Part shown: in pieces, positions 1 to 7,941 of the stretch
Layout: each line of letters begins with the position of its first letter
Position numbering within the stretch: position 1 is the stretch's first letter
Source of the DNA: Capnocytophaga periodontitidis
GTDB lineage: Bacteria; Bacteroidota; Bacteroidia; Flavobacteriales; Flavobacteriaceae
Direction: 5' to 3'
Assembly (NCBI RefSeq): GCF_016126015.1
Contig: NZ_JAEFDB010000004.1
Location: forward strand, 153,201-217,200
Length of the DNA: 64,000 bases
Notes under the pieces: model-generated
Database searches by the model: none
What the model saw: only the letters and a program-made list of their open reading frames with translations
What the model was told of the DNA's origin: nothing
Translations under genes and position numbers: made by a program

Positions 1-811
1 TAAAGATTACAGTGTATCACAAGAGGATTTTACTCTTGTATATGATTCATTATTAGAACTTTACAGAACAAATCCTGTCCCTGATGAGCTGGGTAAATAC
101 TACGAAAGTGAGACATATATCTCACATACTGATAGCCGTAAAACACTATTCGACAGACTCTACCAATGGGTGAAAAGCTATAACCTAAAGCATAAAATTG
201 CACTCATCAAGCAATACAAAAAAGGAAATATACACCTCCTCGACATAGGGGCGGGTACAGGCGACTTTGTGTTGAGTAGCAAAAAATACGCTCATTGGGA
301 GGCTATGGGCATTGAGCCCAGCGAGAAAGCACGTGGTAAAGCAGAAGAAAAAGGCTTATTGCTACAAGCGGATTTCGGCAATCTCCTGCCCCACTCTTTT
401 GATGTGATTACAATGTGGCACGTACTAGAACACGTACCCGATGTAACACAAGAAATACAGATTATCAGCAACTTACTAAAAGAAAACGGTATTGCTGTAA
501 TAGCAGTGCCTAACTATCGTTCCTGGGATGCTCAGCATTATAAAGAACATTGGGCTGCTTATGATGTACCCCGACACTTATGGCATTTTTCCAAAAAGAG
601 TATCGAGCAGCTTTTTGCCAAAGAAGGTTTTCACCTCCTCGCTACCCACCCTATGCTCTTTGATGCCTTCTACGTGAGTATGCTCTCCGAACAATACAAA
701 ACCGGTAAGAAATCATTTCTCAAAGGATTCCTCAACGGACTCCGTTCTAACTACTACGGTTGTCGCAAAGGAGAATACTCATCACAGATTTACATTTTAG
801 GTAAGAAGTAA
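1..811 (+). CDS. Class I SAM-dependent methyltransferase, 5' end outside the window
   Basis: The frame is open from base 2 with no stop, so the gene starts upstream of the window; the first internal start-like codon (GTG at 170) is not the true start. The visible part is about 269 residues. A Rossmann-type SAM-binding motif (LDIGAGTGDF) is encoded near 239-268, followed by the MWHVLEHVPD motif typical of methyltransferase domain 11/23 families. The N-terminal part has a short segment with YYESETYISHTDS, seen in a Bacteroidota family of small-molecule methyltransferases. The substrate is unknown. A hairpin follows the stop codon. It is transcribed alone toward ompH. Confidence 0.85.
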   Translation, partial: KDYSVSQEDFTLVYDSLLELYRTNPVPDELGKYYESETYISHTDSRKTLFDRLYQWVKSYNLKHKIALIKQYKKGNIHLLDIGAGTGDFVLSSKKYAHWEAMGIEPSEKARGKAEEKGLLLQADFGNLLPHSFDVITMWHVLEHVPDVTQEIQIISNLLKENGIAVIAVPNYRSWDAQHYKEHWAAYDVPRHLWHFSKKSIEQLFAKEGFHLLATHPMLFDAFYVSMLSEQYKTGKKSFLKGFLNGLRSNYYGCRKGEYSSQIYILGKK

Positions 812-828
812 GAGATAAGAGTTACCTA

Positions 829-862
829 TTTTTACTATTTTTGAAGCTAAAAATAGTAAAAA
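829..862 (+). terminator. AT-rich inverted repeat after the methyltransferase
   Basis: A perfect 14-bp stem (TTTTTACTATTTTT with its complement) and a 6-base loop lie 18 bases after the stop codon. It has almost no GC, so terminator function is likely but not certain. Confidence 0.5.
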
Positions 863-1029
863 CTTTAAATAAGGCGTTTTTACGATACTTCTCCCTTATC
901 AATAACTAAGTATATCACTTTTTAAAAATAACGCTTAAAAACGGCTGTAATAAAGTCGGTTTTGATAAAGTATTTTTATAGATTTTTAATTTAAAATAGA
1001 AAATGATTATTTTTAGGGAATAGGGGTCA

Positions 1030-1045
1030 GGTTTCACGTGGAACA
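1030..1045. other. Candidate parS (ParB-binding) site
   Basis: GGTTTCACGTGGAACA matches the bacterial parS form TGTTTCACGTGNAACA at 15 of 16 positions, including the CACGTG core. The left half also belongs to a repeated word (AGGTTTCAGG) found elsewhere in the window, so a chance match is possible. It lies about 5 kb from a DnaA-box cluster. Confidence 0.45.
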
Positions 1046-1054
1046 ATGAAAGAT

Positions 1055-1092
1055 GAATGACGAGTGACGAATGACGAGTGATGAATGATGAG
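1055..1092. repeat. 14-base tandem repeat, 2.7 copies
   Basis: The unit GAATGACGAGTGAY occurs at 1055-1068 and 1069-1082, followed by a partial copy GAATGATGAG at 1083-1092. Confidence 0.8.
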
Positions 1093-1157
1093 AAATAGTA
1101 TTTTACTTTTTTGAGTAATAAAATTAAAAAATATTTCATTTACACACAAAACTTTCT

Positions 1158-1165
1158 TATTTTTG
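1158..1165 (+). promoter_or_regulatory. Promoter -7 element for the OmpH-like gene
   Basis: TATTTTTG matches the Bacteroidota TAnnTTTG element and lies 31 bases before the ATG. A clear -33 TTG is not seen. Confidence 0.55.
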
Positions 1166-1195
1166 CGACCTGAATTGAATTAAACATTATAGAAA

Positions 1196-1711
1196 ATGAA
1201 AAAACTCATCTTAACAGGCGTAGCAATCCTCACTCTTACTGCCTGCACCGATAAGGTGGCTTTCGTGGATAACAGTAAACTCTTAAACGAGTACCAAGAG
1301 AAAAAAGACATCGAGGCTAAATTGAAAACTGAAGTTGATGCCTATAAGAAAAAACGCGATAGTATTTCGGTAGCGTTCCAAACTGAAGCACGTGCTTTCG
1401 ACGCTCAGGCTAAAACCCTCCCTCAAAACGTAGCTCAGAAAAAATACAATGAGTTGATGCAAAAGAGTCAGATATTGCAACAACACTTGCAACAAGAAGA
1501 AGAAAGATTGCAATTGGAAAGCCAAACTCAAATGGATTCTCTACTTAGCAAAGTGAAGAAAAACATTAAAGAATATGGCAAACAAAAAGGCTATACCTTT
1601 ATCCTTGGTGCTAACGACGGCGGCAGCGTGCTCTATGGTGCTGATAACAAAGATATTACTAAAGAAGTTACTGAATACTTGAACAATCAATATAAATCAG
1701 GTAAGAAGTAA
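1196..1711 (+). CDS. OmpH/Skp-family periplasmic chaperone, lipoprotein form
   Basis: 171 residues, beginning with a lipoprotein signal peptide whose lipobox ends LTAC (Cys16 or so). The mature part opens with KVAFVDNSKLLNEY, the typical start of the OmpH/Skp domain. A long charged and Gln-rich coiled coil follows (about residues 35-125), then the conserved KQKGYTFILGAN segment near the C-terminus. Skp-family proteins hold unfolded outer-membrane proteins in the periplasm. The lipobox is followed by TDK rather than an acidic surface signal, which fits a periplasmic location. The gene is monocistronic, with its own promoter and terminator. Confidence 0.85.
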   Translation: MKKLILTGVAILTLTACTDKVAFVDNSKLLNEYQEKKDIEAKLKTEVDAYKKKRDSISVAFQTEARAFDAQAKTLPQNVAQKKYNELMQKSQILQQHLQQEEERLQLESQTQMDSLLSKVKKNIKEYGKQKGYTFILGANDGGSVLYGADNKDITKEVTEYLNNQYKSGKK

Positions 1712-1750
1712 CAAGGCCACAGGCCTTAGGCCATAGGCAATAGAAAATAG

Positions 1751-1789
1751 ACTTTGTCAAGGTTTTTAAGACTTTGACAAAGTTTTTTT
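1751..1789 (+). terminator. Terminator after the OmpH-like gene
   Basis: The arms ACTTTGTCAA (1751-1760) and TTGACAAAGT (1774-1783) are followed by a T run. It is a variant of the ACTTTGCCAAAG stem found after three other genes in this window. Confidence 0.8.
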
Positions 1790-1797
1790 ATTGATAG

Positions 1798-2463
1798 CTA
1801 ATCAGTTAATTGTAATACGTTAGGAAAGAACGCTTGGAGTATCAAGAAAACTCCAAAGACTAACAATATAATGCTAATCGCACGTTTGATTTTGTAGATG
1901 TGAAAAGCGGTAAGTCGGTTTTTAAGTTTCTTAGCAATGAGAATTTTAACGATATCTATACCAAAGTATACTAAAATAATAGAAGTGAAAAATACAAATA
2001 TCCTACTGGCATTCATATCGAGTTTAGGACCAAAAACGATGATAATTCCTAACCAAAAACCTAAAACCCCTATATTGATGAAATTCAGTAGAAAACCTTT
2101 GATAAACAGGGCTACATAGTTCACTTTTTCAGCTACTTGCAAGTGCGCATTTTCCTTATTGTCCATTGTTTTCTTGAAGTCTTTCTTCAGTTTGATGAAT
2201 GAGATAAGCCCGTAGGCTACCATTATAAGTCCGCCAGCAAAGAAGAGTTTAGGATCGTCCTTAATTTCGCGTAGCAGACTGCTGGTAGTGAAATAGACAA
2301 TGAGAATGAAGACAGCATCGGCTAATACTACCCCCGAATTGAAAGCAATAGCTGCCCTAAATCCTTTGGTAATGGCTGTTTCCAGCAATACAAAGAAGAC
2401 AGGACCTATGGTAAAAGCTAACAACAAGCCTAAAGGTAATGCAAGCAATACATCCGCAAACAT
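1798..2463 (-). CDS. LysE family amino-acid exporter
   Basis: 221 residues with about six hydrophobic segments. The N-terminus carries the conserved LysE/RhtB signature: an LLAFTIGPVFFVLLETAI segment followed by a KGFRAAIAFNSGVVLADA stretch. LysE-family proteins export basic or other amino acids across the inner membrane; the substrate cannot be told from sequence. A lysine-rich cytoplasmic loop (about residues 90-110) separates the two halves. A TACTTTTG promoter element lies 31 bases upstream. Its 3' end faces the 3' end of the OmpH gene, and the terminator at 1751-1789 lies between them. Confidence 0.85.
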   Translation of the reverse strand: MFADVLLALPLGLLLAFTIGPVFFVLLETAITKGFRAAIAFNSGVVLADAVFILIVYFTTSSLLREIKDDPKLFFAGGLIMVAYGLISFIKLKKDFKKTMDNKENAHLQVAEKVNYVALFIKGFLLNFINIGVLGFWLGIIIVFGPKLDMNASRIFVFFTSIILVYFGIDIVKILIAKKLKNRLTAFHIYKIKRAISIILLVFGVFLILQAFFPNVLQLTD

Positions 2464-2493
2464 CTATTTCTACCTAAAATTTGATTAATTGCA

Positions 2494-2501
2494 CAAAAGT
2501 A
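2494..2501 (-). promoter_or_regulatory. Promoter -7 element for the LysE-family gene
   Basis: Read on the minus strand this is TACTTTTG, 31 bases before the ATG. Confidence 0.55.
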
Positions 2502-2528
2502 CTAAAAAACTGCTGAATCACAAAAAAT

Positions 2529-2557
2529 AAGGGAGAAGTTTTTAATACCTCTCCCCT
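2529..2557 (-). terminator. Terminator after the 2586-3137 lipoprotein gene
   Basis: On the minus strand a GGGAGA...TCTCCC stem is followed by TTATTTTTT. Confidence 0.65.
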
Positions 2558-2585
2558 ACTCTATTGGTTTTGTGATAATTATTAA

Positions 2586-3137
2586 CTATGGCTTAATAAT
2601 TTCATTTACTTGTTTTAGAGTTTCTTCATCTTTCAAATCAACCAATTCATCAAGATCTTTAGAAAGATAAAAAGCTCTTACATCAGGTACATAAACTAAA
2701 TAATTATCGATACCCTCAGTATAATAATTAAAAAGCAATTGCTTAAAATTACTAACTCCATTACAAGTTTTCTCTAAATTCTCACCATCATTATTTGCAT
2801 AAAATACGGTATAATTATCTTTTTGATTGTGAGAAAGTTGTTGTTTTTCATACTTACCAGCCACATCAAAACCTACACCCCAGCTCGATTCAGCAATGAT
2901 ACTTGACAAGAAAGTAACGGTATTATCTTCTTTGTTTAATTTGTATGAGACAAGTAATACTTTCTCATTTGGAACAAAGTTTACTGATTTCTCTGATACA
3001 GTTTCAAAGAACTCTTTATAAGTCATTGACTTATTTTGCAAATCTTGCAATGGTTCTTCATTTTTTTCCTTAGAGCAAGACAGTAATACTACTGCAAAAA
3101 ACAGTATAAACAACGAAAATTTCATCATTTCTTTCAC
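2586..3137 (-). CDS. Lipoprotein of unknown function
   Basis: 183 residues, or 179 if the second Met is used; MKFSLFILFF would then begin the signal peptide directly, which is the more typical form. The signal peptide ends in a lipobox (VLLSC) followed by SKEKNEEP, an acidic and lysine stretch that may act as a surface export signal. The mature part has no family I recognise; it is rich in Asn, Glu and aromatic residues and is predicted to be mostly beta. It is transcribed alone from a promoter about 190 bases upstream. Confidence 0.7.
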   Translation of the reverse strand: MKEMMKFSLFILFFAVVLLSCSKEKNEEPLQDLQNKSMTYKEFFETVSEKSVNFVPNEKVLLVSYKLNKEDNTVTFLSSIIAESSWGVGFDVAGKYEKQQLSHNQKDNYTVFYANNDGENLEKTCNGVSNFKQLLFNYYTEGIDNYLVYVPDVRAFYLSKDLDELVDLKDEETLKQVNEIIKP

Positions 3138-3335
3138 ATTAATTCAATTTTTAAATTATTAAATCTTTCTTTTGCACGTTCTTTTTTATGAAGACAGTAA
3201 CCCGTAGCTCAGTTAGGGGAAGTTATTTTTAAAGAAAAATTCTCACTATATTTTGTTTTATAGAAGAAAGCAACAAAATATATCTCCAAAGGAAATAATA
3301 TCAATATCAGTCATAGGCATTAGGATTTTATAGGA

Positions 3336-3343
3336 CAAAGGTA
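3336..3343 (-). promoter_or_regulatory. Likely promoter -7 element for the 2586-3137 lipoprotein
   Basis: TACCTTTG on the minus strand. It implies a leader of about 190 bases. The rest of the gap 3138-3574 is very AT-rich (long A/T runs at 3350-3490) and shows no gene. Confidence 0.45.
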
Positions 3344-3483
3344 TATTATATTTTTATAACTTCCAAATATTTTTATAACTTTTTCACTATCAATCTACAA
3401 AATATCTTATAATTATTTATATATCAATATTTTATAAATATATTAGTAAATACATATTGTTACTCAATATATTATTAAAAGTA

Positions 3484-3540
3484 TAAAAAAACTTTGCCAA
3501 AGATACGAGCCGTACGGGCAAGAAACTTTGGCAAAGTGTA
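3484..3540 (-). terminator. Rho-independent terminator of rnr, with a nested hairpin in the loop
   Basis: On the minus strand the stem ACTTTGCCAAAG / CTTTGGCAAAGT (arms 3526-3537 and 3491-3502) is followed by a run of T. The 23-base loop itself holds the GTACG-GCT-CGTA hairpin motif described under the dispersed repeats. Confidence 0.85.
3503..3521 (-). repeat. GCT-loop dispersed hairpin, copy A
   Basis: On the minus strand this reads TTGCCCGTACGGCTCGTAT, with a GTACG-GCT-CGTA(U) stem. It sits in the loop of the rnr terminator. Confidence 0.6.
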
Positions 3541-3574
3541 GTGATGCAAAAACTGCTTGTCGTGCTACGATTCA

Positions 3575-5806
3575 TTATTCACTTATGAGTTCAAAGTCTA
3601 ATTGCTTTTTCATCAGGTCGGTGTTTTTCACACGTATCATTACTTCATCGCCAAGCTGATAAGTTTTGCCAGTGGCTTGTCCTACCAAGGCGTATTGTTG
3701 TTCATCGAAAGTGTAATAATCGTCTTTGATGTCGCGAGCGCGTACCAATCCTTCGCATTTGTTTACGGTAATTTCTACATAAATACCCCATTCGGTTACG
3801 CCTGAAATCACTCCTGCAAACTGCTGGTTCTTATGGGCTTCCATATATTTCACCTGCATATATTTGATAGAATCACGCTCAGCCGATGCTGCTAAACTCT
3901 CCATTTGTGACGAGTGTTTGCATTTGGTTTCATATTCGGCTTCGGGTTGTGAAGGGGCGTTATCTAAATAGAGTTGCAAAAGACGGTGTACCATCACATC
4001 GGGATAACGACGTATAGGCGAGGTGAAATGGGTATAATAATCAAACGCTAAACCGTAATGCCCTATGTTTTTAGTAGTATAAGTAGCTTTTGCCATTGAA
4101 CGTATTGCCAAGGTATCGACTAAGTTTTGTTCTTTCTTGCCCTTTACTTCTTCTAACAAATTATTAAGTGAATCGGTAGTGGTTTGACGGTTGTTCAAGT
4201 TCAAGCTATAGCCAAATCTACTAATCACCGCATTGAACTGTTGGAGTTTATCGGCATCGGGTTCATCGTGTACGCGGTATACAAATGTCTTTTTCATCTT
4301 GGCTACGTACTCGGCTACTTTTCTGTTAGCCAATAACATAAACTCTTCAATCAGTTTGTTAGCTTCCTTGCTTTCTTTGAAATATACCCCTGTAGGGTTG
4401 CCGTTCTCATCGAGGTCGAATTTTACTTCCACTTTATCAAAAGTAATAGCTCCCAAACGCATACGCTTGCCACGCAATTTTTCGGCTAAAGCATTGAGCG
4501 TGAGAATAGCTTCTACTACCTCAACAGGTACTGCACGCTCTTTATCGGTAATAGAAGTCTCGGCAGGAATGGTATACCCCTCCCCTACTTTGGATTGCTC
4601 TATTACTGATTGTGCTTCTTCGTAAGCAAACCTAAATGAAGAGTGTGTTACAGTGCGTCCTATCCAAATATCTACCACTTCGGCTTTCTTATTCATCTCA
4701 AATACTACCGAAAAGGTGTATTTATCTTCATCGGGGCGGAGTGAACAAGCGAAGTTACAGAGGACTTCGGGCAACATTGGCACTACCCTATCTACCAAAT
4801 ATACTGAAGTAGCACGGTTGTAAGCCTCTTCATCTAATATAGTACCTTCTTTCACATAATATGATACATCGGCAATGTGTACTCCTATCTCATAATTGCC
4901 ATTCTCCAAAAGTTTGAAAGACAGTGCATCATCAAAGTCTTTTGCATCACGAGGGTCGATAGTGAAAGTGAGGGTTTCACGCATATCACGACGGCGGGCG
5001 ATTTCTTCTTCGGTAATAGAAAGGTCTAACTTTTTAGCAAAGGCTTCTACCTCTTCTGGATAGGTATAAGGCAGACCGTATTCGGCTAAGATAGAGTGCA
5101 TTTCCGTAGTTTGCTCCCCTGGTTTACCGAGTATCTGTTCCACTACCCCCATAGGCGAATCGCTTTTGTCTTTCCAATCTTCTATGCGTACAATCACACG
5201 GTCGCCGTCCTGAGCACCATTGAGTTTGTCTTTCAACACAAAGAAATCAGTATACATACGAGCATCGGTAGGGACGACAAAGGCAAAGTTTTTGTGCATT
5301 TGCACAGTACCTACAAAGCGCACTTTGTTGCGTTCTAATACCTTACTGATTTCCCCTTCCATCTTATTGCGATTTCTAAAACGTGGAAATACATACACTT
5401 CTACCAAATCGCCGTGAAGGGCTTTGTTTAGAAAATTCTGTGCTACAAAAATGTCGTTGTCTAAACCATCAACTATTACATAACCATTACCTCGTGAACT
5501 CACATCAAGCGTACCCACATAATAGTGTTGCATAGGGATAGCTTGATACTTTCCGCGGTCGATTTCTACGATGCGTTTTTTCTCTTTCAGTTGTACGAGT
5601 TGTTTCACCAGCATATCACGACGTGGTGCATCGGTAATGTGAAGTTTGGCAGCAATTTGCTTGTAGTTGAACCCCTCTTCGGGGTGTTCTTGTAACACCG
5701 AGAAAATTGCTTTGATAAGCTCTTGCTTGTTGCGTTTAGCTAAACTTTTATTCTTTTTAGGTTTCCCTGATTTGCCTTGTTTTTGAGTTTTATTTGTTTT
5801 TTTCAT
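3575..5806 (-). CDS. rnr: Ribonuclease R
   Basis: 743 residues. The start is the ATG at 5806 (MKKTNKTQKQ); a further upstream ATG would add 20 hydrophobic residues unlike the family. RNase R is a processive 3'-5' exoribonuclease that degrades structured RNA. In order: a lysine-rich N-terminus, an RNase B OB/HTH-like N-terminal region (about 25-85), cold-shock domains (about 95-250), the RNB catalytic domain with DPRDAKDFDDAL at 284-295 (the metal-binding aspartates), and a C-terminal S1 domain (about 650-740). The length is normal for the family. It is monocistronic with a strong terminator. The region upstream of the gene is the DnaA-box cluster. Confidence 0.97.
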   Translation of the reverse strand: MKKTNKTQKQGKSGKPKKNKSLAKRNKQELIKAIFSVLQEHPEEGFNYKQIAAKLHITDAPRRDMLVKQLVQLKEKKRIVEIDRGKYQAIPMQHYYVGTLDVSSRGNGYVIVDGLDNDIFVAQNFLNKALHGDLVEVYVFPRFRNRNKMEGEISKVLERNKVRFVGTVQMHKNFAFVVPTDARMYTDFFVLKDKLNGAQDGDRVIVRIEDWKDKSDSPMGVVEQILGKPGEQTTEMHSILAEYGLPYTYPEEVEAFAKKLDLSITEEEIARRRDMRETLTFTIDPRDAKDFDDALSFKLLENGNYEIGVHIADVSYYVKEGTILDEEAYNRATSVYLVDRVVPMLPEVLCNFACSLRPDEDKYTFSVVFEMNKKAEVVDIWIGRTVTHSSFRFAYEEAQSVIEQSKVGEGYTIPAETSITDKERAVPVEVVEAILTLNALAEKLRGKRMRLGAITFDKVEVKFDLDENGNPTGVYFKESKEANKLIEEFMLLANRKVAEYVAKMKKTFVYRVHDEPDADKLQQFNAVISRFGYSLNLNNRQTTTDSLNNLLEEVKGKKEQNLVDTLAIRSMAKATYTTKNIGHYGLAFDYYTHFTSPIRRYPDVMVHRLLQLYLDNAPSQPEAEYETKCKHSSQMESLAASAERDSIKYMQVKYMEAHKNQQFAGVISGVTEWGIYVEITVNKCEGLVRARDIKDDYYTFDEQQYALVGQATGKTYQLGDEVMIRVKNTDLMKKQLDFELISE

Positions 5807-6293
5807 AGTAATTTCTTTTTTAGATGTGAGCCACACAGCAATGTGACTAAATGCAAAGATAATCATTTTTGAGTTATCAACAATCTCTAAATTATAAACT
5901 GAAAAAAATATTTTTTTAAAAAAAGAAGGCTATTATTATGAGGGTGTGAATAGGAGGTAAAAAAATAGGCTTAAAAATTTGCTTTTTTCAGTTGATGTGA
6001 TTTATGATTAGTTATCAACAATAAAAAACGATTTACGGATTTTAAAATGAATATTTTAGGCGAAACTGTTGATAACCGCTCAACAACTATTCAACTGCAT
6101 TTTGTGGATAATTTTTTAAAAGGGCAATTGTGGATAACTGTTGTATCACTGTTGATAATTTTCTAAAAAATAAATTTGCTTATTTTAGACTTGGGTTTGT
6201 ATATACGGAAAAGTGAGAGAAACAAATTTATTTATCATTTTTTTAGTAATAGTTATAAACAAGTTTTAGGAGTCAGGGGATAGGTTTCAGGAG
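5807..6293. other. oriC: Candidate replication origin (oriC) region
   Basis: No gene is seen in this 487-base gap. It holds six 9-mers of DnaA-box type: TTATCAACA at 5874-5882 and 6012-6020 (plus), and on the opposite strand TGTTGATAA at 6067-6075 and 6150-6158 and the perfect box TGTGGATAA at 6103-6111 and 6129-6137. An A/T-only stretch at about 5889-5928 could be the unwinding element. Bacteroidota origins are often far from dnaA, and a parS-like site lies at 1030. A second pair of boxes near nrdD (10041, 10062) shows such boxes are not unique to this gap. The right end, 6268-6296, has the GTTTCAGG word repeat. Confidence 0.5.
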
Positions 6294-7178
6294 TTATTTG
6301 TTTCTTCTGTCTTCACCCCAGAGTAGTTTGTATCTTAGTGTATTGATAAAACTATCGCCGTCTAATCGTATCATTTTCACTACAAAGGGTGCTTTGCGCA
6401 CAATAATAGAGTGCTTTTTGTCTACCGATTTGATATGAGAATCTAACGATAAAAGGAATTTCTTTTCCCGTCCTGAGATAGTGAGTTTAATTTCAGTATC
6501 TTCGGGGATGATGAGCGGCCGCATATTGAGGTTATGTGGTGCGATGGGGGTAATGACAAAGTTTTTAGCTGTAGGTAAAATTACGGGGCCGCCGCAGCTC
6601 AGTGAGTAGCCTGTAGAGCCTGTAGGGGTAGAAATGATAAGTCCGTCAGCCCAATACGATGAGAGGAAGTCACCGTTTAACTCAGTATCGATAGTAATCA
6701 TTGAGGCTGTATTTTTTCGTGTAACGGTAATTTCGTTGAGGGCGAAATTTATAGGGTCTACCGGATCGCCACTATCGGCATAGACAGCTTCTATCACCGA
6801 GCGTTCCACTACTTCGTAAGTTTTATCGCGCAATTGCAGAAAAACGTTTTGCAGGTCGTCTTTATGAGCATTTGCTAAAAAACCCAAACGCCCTGAATTG
6901 ATACCTAAAATAGGTATTTGTAAATTGCGGAGATAAGTAATACCTTTCAGCAGGGTACCGTCGCCCCCAATGGTGAGCATTACCTCGTACGAATTATCGA
7001 GGTCGGCAAATGAGCTAAAAGGTTTAGCTTTGAGGAATTGGTGAGAGCGGATATTCAGTTCTTTAAGGATTTCACATTCAATAAATACCTCGTCATCGGG
7101 CAAGAGGTGAGAGAAGAGTTCGCGCAGTATAGCTTCATTTTCGGTAGAATATTGTCGGATATAGATTGCTATTTTCAT
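6294..7178 (-). CDS. nadK: NAD kinase
   Basis: 294 residues, starting at MKIAIYIRQYS (ATG at 7178). A longer frame starts at 7235, but the promoter (7199-7206) lies inside that extension, which rules it out. The enzyme phosphorylates NAD to NADP. The GGDGT motif is at residues 71-75, followed by a conserved GINSGRLGFLAN segment and then GSTGYSLSCGGP, the NAD-binding region. The C-terminal beta domain has TPIAPHNLNMRP. Length and motif order are normal. The gene is apparently monocistronic; its 3' end lies next to the DnaA-box gap. Confidence 0.96.
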   Translation of the reverse strand: MKIAIYIRQYSTENEAILRELFSHLLPDDEVFIECEILKELNIRSHQFLKAKPFSSFADLDNSYEVMLTIGGDGTLLKGITYLRNLQIPILGINSGRLGFLANAHKDDLQNVFLQLRDKTYEVVERSVIEAVYADSGDPVDPINFALNEITVTRKNTASMITIDTELNGDFLSSYWADGLIISTPTGSTGYSLSCGGPVILPTAKNFVITPIAPHNLNMRPLIIPEDTEIKLTISGREKKFLLSLDSHIKSVDKKHSIIVRKAPFVVKMIRLDGDSFINTLRYKLLWGEDRRNK

Positions 7179-7198
7179 TGATTTGCCAATTGGTATGG

Positions 7199-7206
7199 CA
7201 AAGATA
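7199..7206 (-). promoter_or_regulatory. nadK promoter -7 element
   Basis: TATCTTTG on the minus strand, about 20 bases before the nadK ATG, so the leader is very short. It decides the nadK start. Confidence 0.7.
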
Positions 7207-7261
7207 CAAATTAATTGATAATGAACAATTGACAATGAAGAATTTTTACTATTTTTGTTTT

Positions 7262-7480
7262 TTTAATCTCCAATAACAAGTTGCCGATAGTATCAATTTG
7301 TATATCGCAGGACTTGCTCAGAATGAAAAAGCGATCCACGTTTCTTTTTCTGATATATATCAAAACGACACCTTAGATGTGCCCCCACATTATATCAAGA
7401 ACCAAAAGAAATTAGGAAAGGAATTTATGAAGTATTTTCCCTTAATAGGAAACTATTTTTACCTTTTACCTTTTTTATAA
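7262..7480 (+). pseudogene. Possible gene remnant (unrecognised)
   Basis: A plus-strand frame is open from 7277 to 7480 and reads with ordinary codon use (LYIAGLAQNEKAIHVSF and onward), but there is no usual start codon or promoter, and it runs into the 3' end of nrdG on the other strand. It may be the C-terminal remnant of a gene lost from this gap. I do not recognise the family. Chance coding-like sequence is also possible. Confidence 0.25.
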
Positions 7481-7941
7481 AACAGCTTATTCATCACCTC
7501 TCCGGTTTGCAGGTTTAAAAACTCTTGATTGGTGGTAGGGCTGTCTAAGCCGCCGAGTTTAGGTAACCATTTACCAGTTTTAATGTAGTCTAAACACCCT
7601 AACAGCTCAGGGTATTTGCGCTGTACTTGTTTAAGATTAAGCCCTGTATAGAGTGCCGTTTTCAGCCGTTTGCACTTCACTTGGAAGATAAGCGAGAGCA
7701 GGGTCTCTACCTGCCACTCGCCTCCCATAAACAGCACACAGCTTATCATATCTTCATACTTGCTAAGCAGTTGTTCTAAACCTTCATTAGTAAGCGCACA
7801 GCCTTTGCTACCGTCCCAAATATATTCGGAATGGCAACCCTCACACGCCAACGGACACCCTGTGATGGTAAAACACAGGGAAATCTCGTTGGGTACTTCT
7901 TGGAGGACTATATCGTAACTGCTATACCGTAGCGTTCCCAT
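7459..7941 (-). CDS. nrdG: Anaerobic ribonucleotide reductase activating protein
   Basis: 160 residues. A radical-SAM iron-sulfur motif, CPLACEGC (C-x3-C-x2-C), is near residue 29, followed by HSEYIWDGSKG as in NrdG. The enzyme cleaves S-adenosylmethionine to put the glycyl radical on NrdD. Its start overlaps the 3' end of nrdD by 20 bases, so the two are one operon and probably translationally coupled. The C-terminal half matches the short NrdG type. Confidence 0.95.
   Translation of the reverse strand: MGTLRYSSYDIVLQEVPNEISLCFTITGCPLACEGCHSEYIWDGSKGCALTNEGLEQLLSKYEDMISCVLFMGGEWQVETLLSLIFQVKCKRLKTALYTGLNLKQVQRKYPELLGCLDYIKTGKWLPKLGGLDSPTTNQEFLNLQTGEVMNKLFYKKGKR

Larger units (their letters stand above)
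863..1157. other. AT-rich intergenic region with short word repeats
   Basis: No credible gene is seen. The region holds a parS-like palindrome at 1030-1045, a 14-base tandem repeat at 1055-1092, and the ompH promoter at its right end. A minus-strand open frame of 74 codons runs through it, but it is low-complexity and includes the tandem repeat, so it is not taken as coding. Confidence 0.5.

Noticed and set aside
915..1139. Minus-strand open frame of 74 codons
   Set aside because: It runs through the tandem repeat and the parS-like site, has low-complexity composition, no family, and no promoter.
3198..3222. CCCGTAGCTCAGTTAGGGG, resembling the start of a tRNA gene
   Set aside because: No acceptor or T-arm partner follows at the right distance; the surroundings are AT-rich leader sequence.
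7179..7235. 19-codon N-terminal extension of NAD kinase
   Set aside because: The promoter element at 7199-7206 lies within it.
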